Positions 5,248 to 6,535 of a stretch of 6,535 bases of DNA are shown here, piece after piece. The position numbers and the translations under genes were made by a program. Positions within the stretch are counted from its first letter, which is position 1; each line of letters opens with the position of its first letter. The DNA comes from Rhodospirillaceae bacterium (lineage in GTDB: Bacteria; Pseudomonadota; Alphaproteobacteria; Rhodospirillales; 2-02-FULL-58-16): the NCBI GenBank assembly GCA_013349695.1, contig DUZD01000119.1, forward strand, positions 1 through 6,535, written 5' to 3'. The notes beneath the pieces are model-generated. The model searched no databases, was not told where the DNA came from, and worked only from the letters and a program-made list of their open reading frames with translations.

Positions 5248-6368
5248 CCGTTGTTCCCTTTGTCGATCTCAAAGCTCAGTTCGCGGCCATTGAGAACGAG
5301 GCGCGGGCGGCCATAGACCGCGTCCTCGCCTCGCAACGCCTGATCCTGGGGCCGGAAGTGGAATCCCTGGAACGCGAAATCGCCGCTTATTCCGCTTGCG
5401 CCCACGCCATCGGCGTCTCCAGCGGCACCGACGCCTTGCTGGTTTCCCTGATGGCGCTCGGCGTCGGGCCGGGCGATGAGGTGATCACCACCGCTTATAG
5501 CTTTTTCGCCACCGCCGGCGTGATCGTCCGTCTGGGTGCAAAGCCCGTTTTCGCCGATATCGAACCGGCAACCTTCAACATGGATCCGGCGCTGGCCGCC
5601 GCCGCCGTCACCCCCCGCACCAAGGCGATTGTGCCGGTCCACCTTTACGGTCAGTGCGCGGAAATGGATCCGATCCTGGATGTCGCTTCCGCCCACGGCC
5701 TCGGCGTCGTCGAGGACGCGGCGCAAGCCATCGGCGCCACCTACAAGGACCGCCCGGCGGGAAGTCTGGGCGATATCGGCTGTTTTTCCTTCTTTCCGAC
5801 CAAGAACCTGGGCGCTCTCGGCGACGGCGGCATGGTGGTGACCAACGACCGGGCGCTCGCCGAAAGGATCGGCTGCCTGCGCCAGCACGGGGCCAGCCCG
5901 AAGTTCCACCATCCCTTGGTCGGCGGCAACTTCCGCCTTGACGCCATTCAGGCGGCGGTGCTCGGGGTCAAGCTCAAATATCTCAACGGGTGGACCGGCG
6001 GGCGGCGCTTGAACGCCGACCTCTACGACAAAAAGCTGGCCGCCGCCGGGTTGCCGGAATCCGTGCTGCGAATTCCGCAAGTTCGGCAGACCCGCCATGT
6101 CTACCACCAATATGTCATCCGCGCCCGGCGCCGCGACGCCCTCGGGGAACACCTGCGGCAACAGGGCATCGGCTGCGGAATTTACTATCCGCTTCCCCTG
6201 CATCTGCAGGAATGTTTCGCCGCCCTGGGATACCAGGCCGGCGACATGCCGGTGGCGGAAGCGGCGGCCGGGGAAAGCCTGGCATTGCCGATGTATCCCG
6301 AACTGAGCGTCGATCAAATCGACACCGTCGTTGCCGCCGTCACCGGTTTCCTCGGCGACGGGGGATAG
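5244..6368 (+). CDS. DegT/DnrJ/EryC1/StrS-family sugar-nucleotide aminotransferase, WbpE/WlbC-like
   Basis: This 374-residue fold-type-I PLP enzyme typically transfers an amino group from glutamate to a keto sugar nucleotide. It shows the family's FVDLKAQ start (6-12), the PLP phosphate-binding SSGTDAL (59-65), the DAAQAIGA segment that contacts the cofactor ring (158-165) and the internal-aldimine lysine in FSFFPTKNLGALGDGG (181-196; Lys187). GGNFRLDAIQAAVL (227-240) and HVYHQYVIRA (285-294) are also typical. The start is the ATG overlapping the stop of the preceding gene (ATGA), with GGAAG four bases upstream, so the two are translationally coupled. Given the neighbour, the likely substrate is the 3-keto UDP-sugar made by the fused oxidoreductase, and the 3-amino product would return to the fused acetyltransferase. 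The exact sugar is an inference; related enzymes act at C3 or C4 of other nucleotide sugars. All expected catalytic residues are present. Confidence 0.92.
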   Translation: MTVVPFVDLKAQFAAIENEARAAIDRVLASQRLILGPEVESLEREIAAYSACAHAIGVSSGTDALLVSLMALGVGPGDEVITTAYSFFATAGVIVRLGAKPVFADIEPATFNMDPALAAAAVTPRTKAIVPVHLYGQCAEMDPILDVASAHGLGVVEDAAQAIGATYKDRPAGSLGDIGCFSFFPTKNLGALGDGGMVVTNDRALAERIGCLRQHGASPKFHHPLVGGNFRLDAIQAAVLGVKLKYLNGWTGGRRLNADLYDKKLAAAGLPESVLRIPQVRQTRHVYHQYVIRARRRDALGEHLRQQGIGCGIYYPLPLHLQECFAALGYQAGDMPVAEAAAGESLALPMYPELSVDQIDTVVAAVTGFLGDGG

Positions 6369-6371
6369 CTA

Positions 6372-6535
6372 GTGTTCCGTCTCATCTATAAGGTACCCAT
6401 ACGATCTTTTTTCCCGTTTCCTCGGCAGGAGGGGGCGCGCCGTCGATGCTGGCGCATCGTCAAGCGCTCCCGACGCCCCGAGGGGACGGGAAAAACGACC
6501 CTTTGGGCGGCCTTACAAGGCTTCCGGACGTCGTC
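6372..6535 (+). CDS. Possible partial ORF running off the right edge, unrecognised
   Basis: A GTG three bases after the aminotransferase stop opens a frame (begins VFRLIYKVPIRSFF) that stays open for 54 codons to the window end. Its residues are rich in Arg and match no family I know. A second open frame starts at ATG 6446, 13 bases after AGGAGG (6427-6432), and reads MLAHRQALPTPRGDGK. All three plus frames are open at the edge, as expected by chance in GC-rich DNA, and the region is occupied by an inverted repeat. I therefore doubt that either frame is coding. Confidence 0.12.
   Translation, partial: MFRLIYKVPIRSFFPFPRQEGARRRCWRIVKRSRRPEGTGKTTLWAALQGFRTS
6408..6495 (+). repeat. 88-bp imperfect inverted repeat with nested hairpin
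   Basis: The arms 6408-6425 and 6478-6495 are 18 bases each and match at 16 positions when one is reverse-complemented. The two differences (T at 6418-6419 against G at 6484-6485) become G-U wobbles in plus-strand RNA, so the stem is continuous there, but they are A-C mismatches on the minus strand. The 52-base interior contains another perfect hairpin, CGATGC (6444-6449) and GCATCG (6454-6459), around TGGC. The T-run is at the 5' side and the A-run at the 3' side, so this is not an intrinsic terminator. It may be a small palindromic repeat element or a folded mRNA segment. Confidence 0.6.

Noticed and set aside
5049..6317. Minus-strand open frame of 422 codons opposite the aminotransferase
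   Set aside because: It is a shadow of a complete PLP enzyme with all motifs on the plus strand.
6408..6495. Rho-independent terminator after the aminotransferase
   Set aside because: The stem is long, but the T-run lies on its 5' arm and no T-tract follows the 3' arm on either strand, so the geometry is wrong for intrinsic termination.
6477..6500. Walker A-like GTGKTT in the 6372 frame
   Set aside because: The preceding residues (RRPE) do not complete the GxxxxGK[ST] consensus, and the sequence is the right arm of the inverted repeat, so the resemblance is probably accidental.

Overview
This window reads as a chromosomal segment of a GC-rich alphaproteobacterium, probably of the Rhodospirillales type. 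The evidence is the alpha-style ribosomal proteins: S9 carries an N-terminal extension of about 30 residues and L13 begins MKTYSAKP. I infer this from family resemblance; no database search was run. Four genes are well supported at both ends. The fifth (aminotransferase) is also complete. Nothing looks phage- or transposon-derived.

Layout. Positions 1-1069 hold, on the minus strand, the ribosomal operon rplM-rpsI (L13 then S9, 3 bp apart). It is driven from a good sigma70-type promoter (TTGACA / CATACT) at about 1120-1147. Downstream of rpsI, two tandem stem-loops lie before a Shine-Dalgarno-like AGGAGA that runs off the left edge; this suggests a further co-directional gene outside the window. 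Positions 1070-1357 form the divergent spacer between rplM and a plus-strand crotonase-fold gene (1358-2164). This spacer contains an interlocked GGTAA/TTACC inverted-repeat cluster that looks like an operator. The crotonase has Gln and Gly where hydratases have their two catalytic glutamates. A minus-strand MFS transporter (2210-3436) converges on it.

Positions 3670-6368 are a translationally coupled two-gene sugar-nucleotide operon on the plus strand. The first gene encodes a single 525-residue polypeptide that fuses a Gfo/Idh/MocA oxidoreductase, a left-handed beta-helix N-acetyltransferase (WbpD/WlbB-like) and a short C-terminal CxC...CxxC zinc-ribbon-like tail. The second encodes a DegT/DnrJ/EryC1 (WbpE/WlbC-like) PLP aminotransferase whose start overlaps the fusion's stop (ATGA). 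Together they supply the oxidation, transamination and N-acetylation steps that make a 3-acetamido sugar nucleotide. The best-known example is UDP-2,3-diacetamido-2,3-dideoxyglucuronate for surface polysaccharide or lipopolysaccharide. The fusion joins the first and third of these steps, while the middle enzyme is the separate partner.

The right end (6369-6535) contains a long imperfect inverted repeat (18-bp arms, fully paired in plus-strand RNA if G-U wobbles are allowed) around a smaller hairpin. It has no T-tract where a terminator would need one. It may be a dispersed repeat element or a structured part of the next transcript. Open frames run through it to the edge, but none is recognisable.
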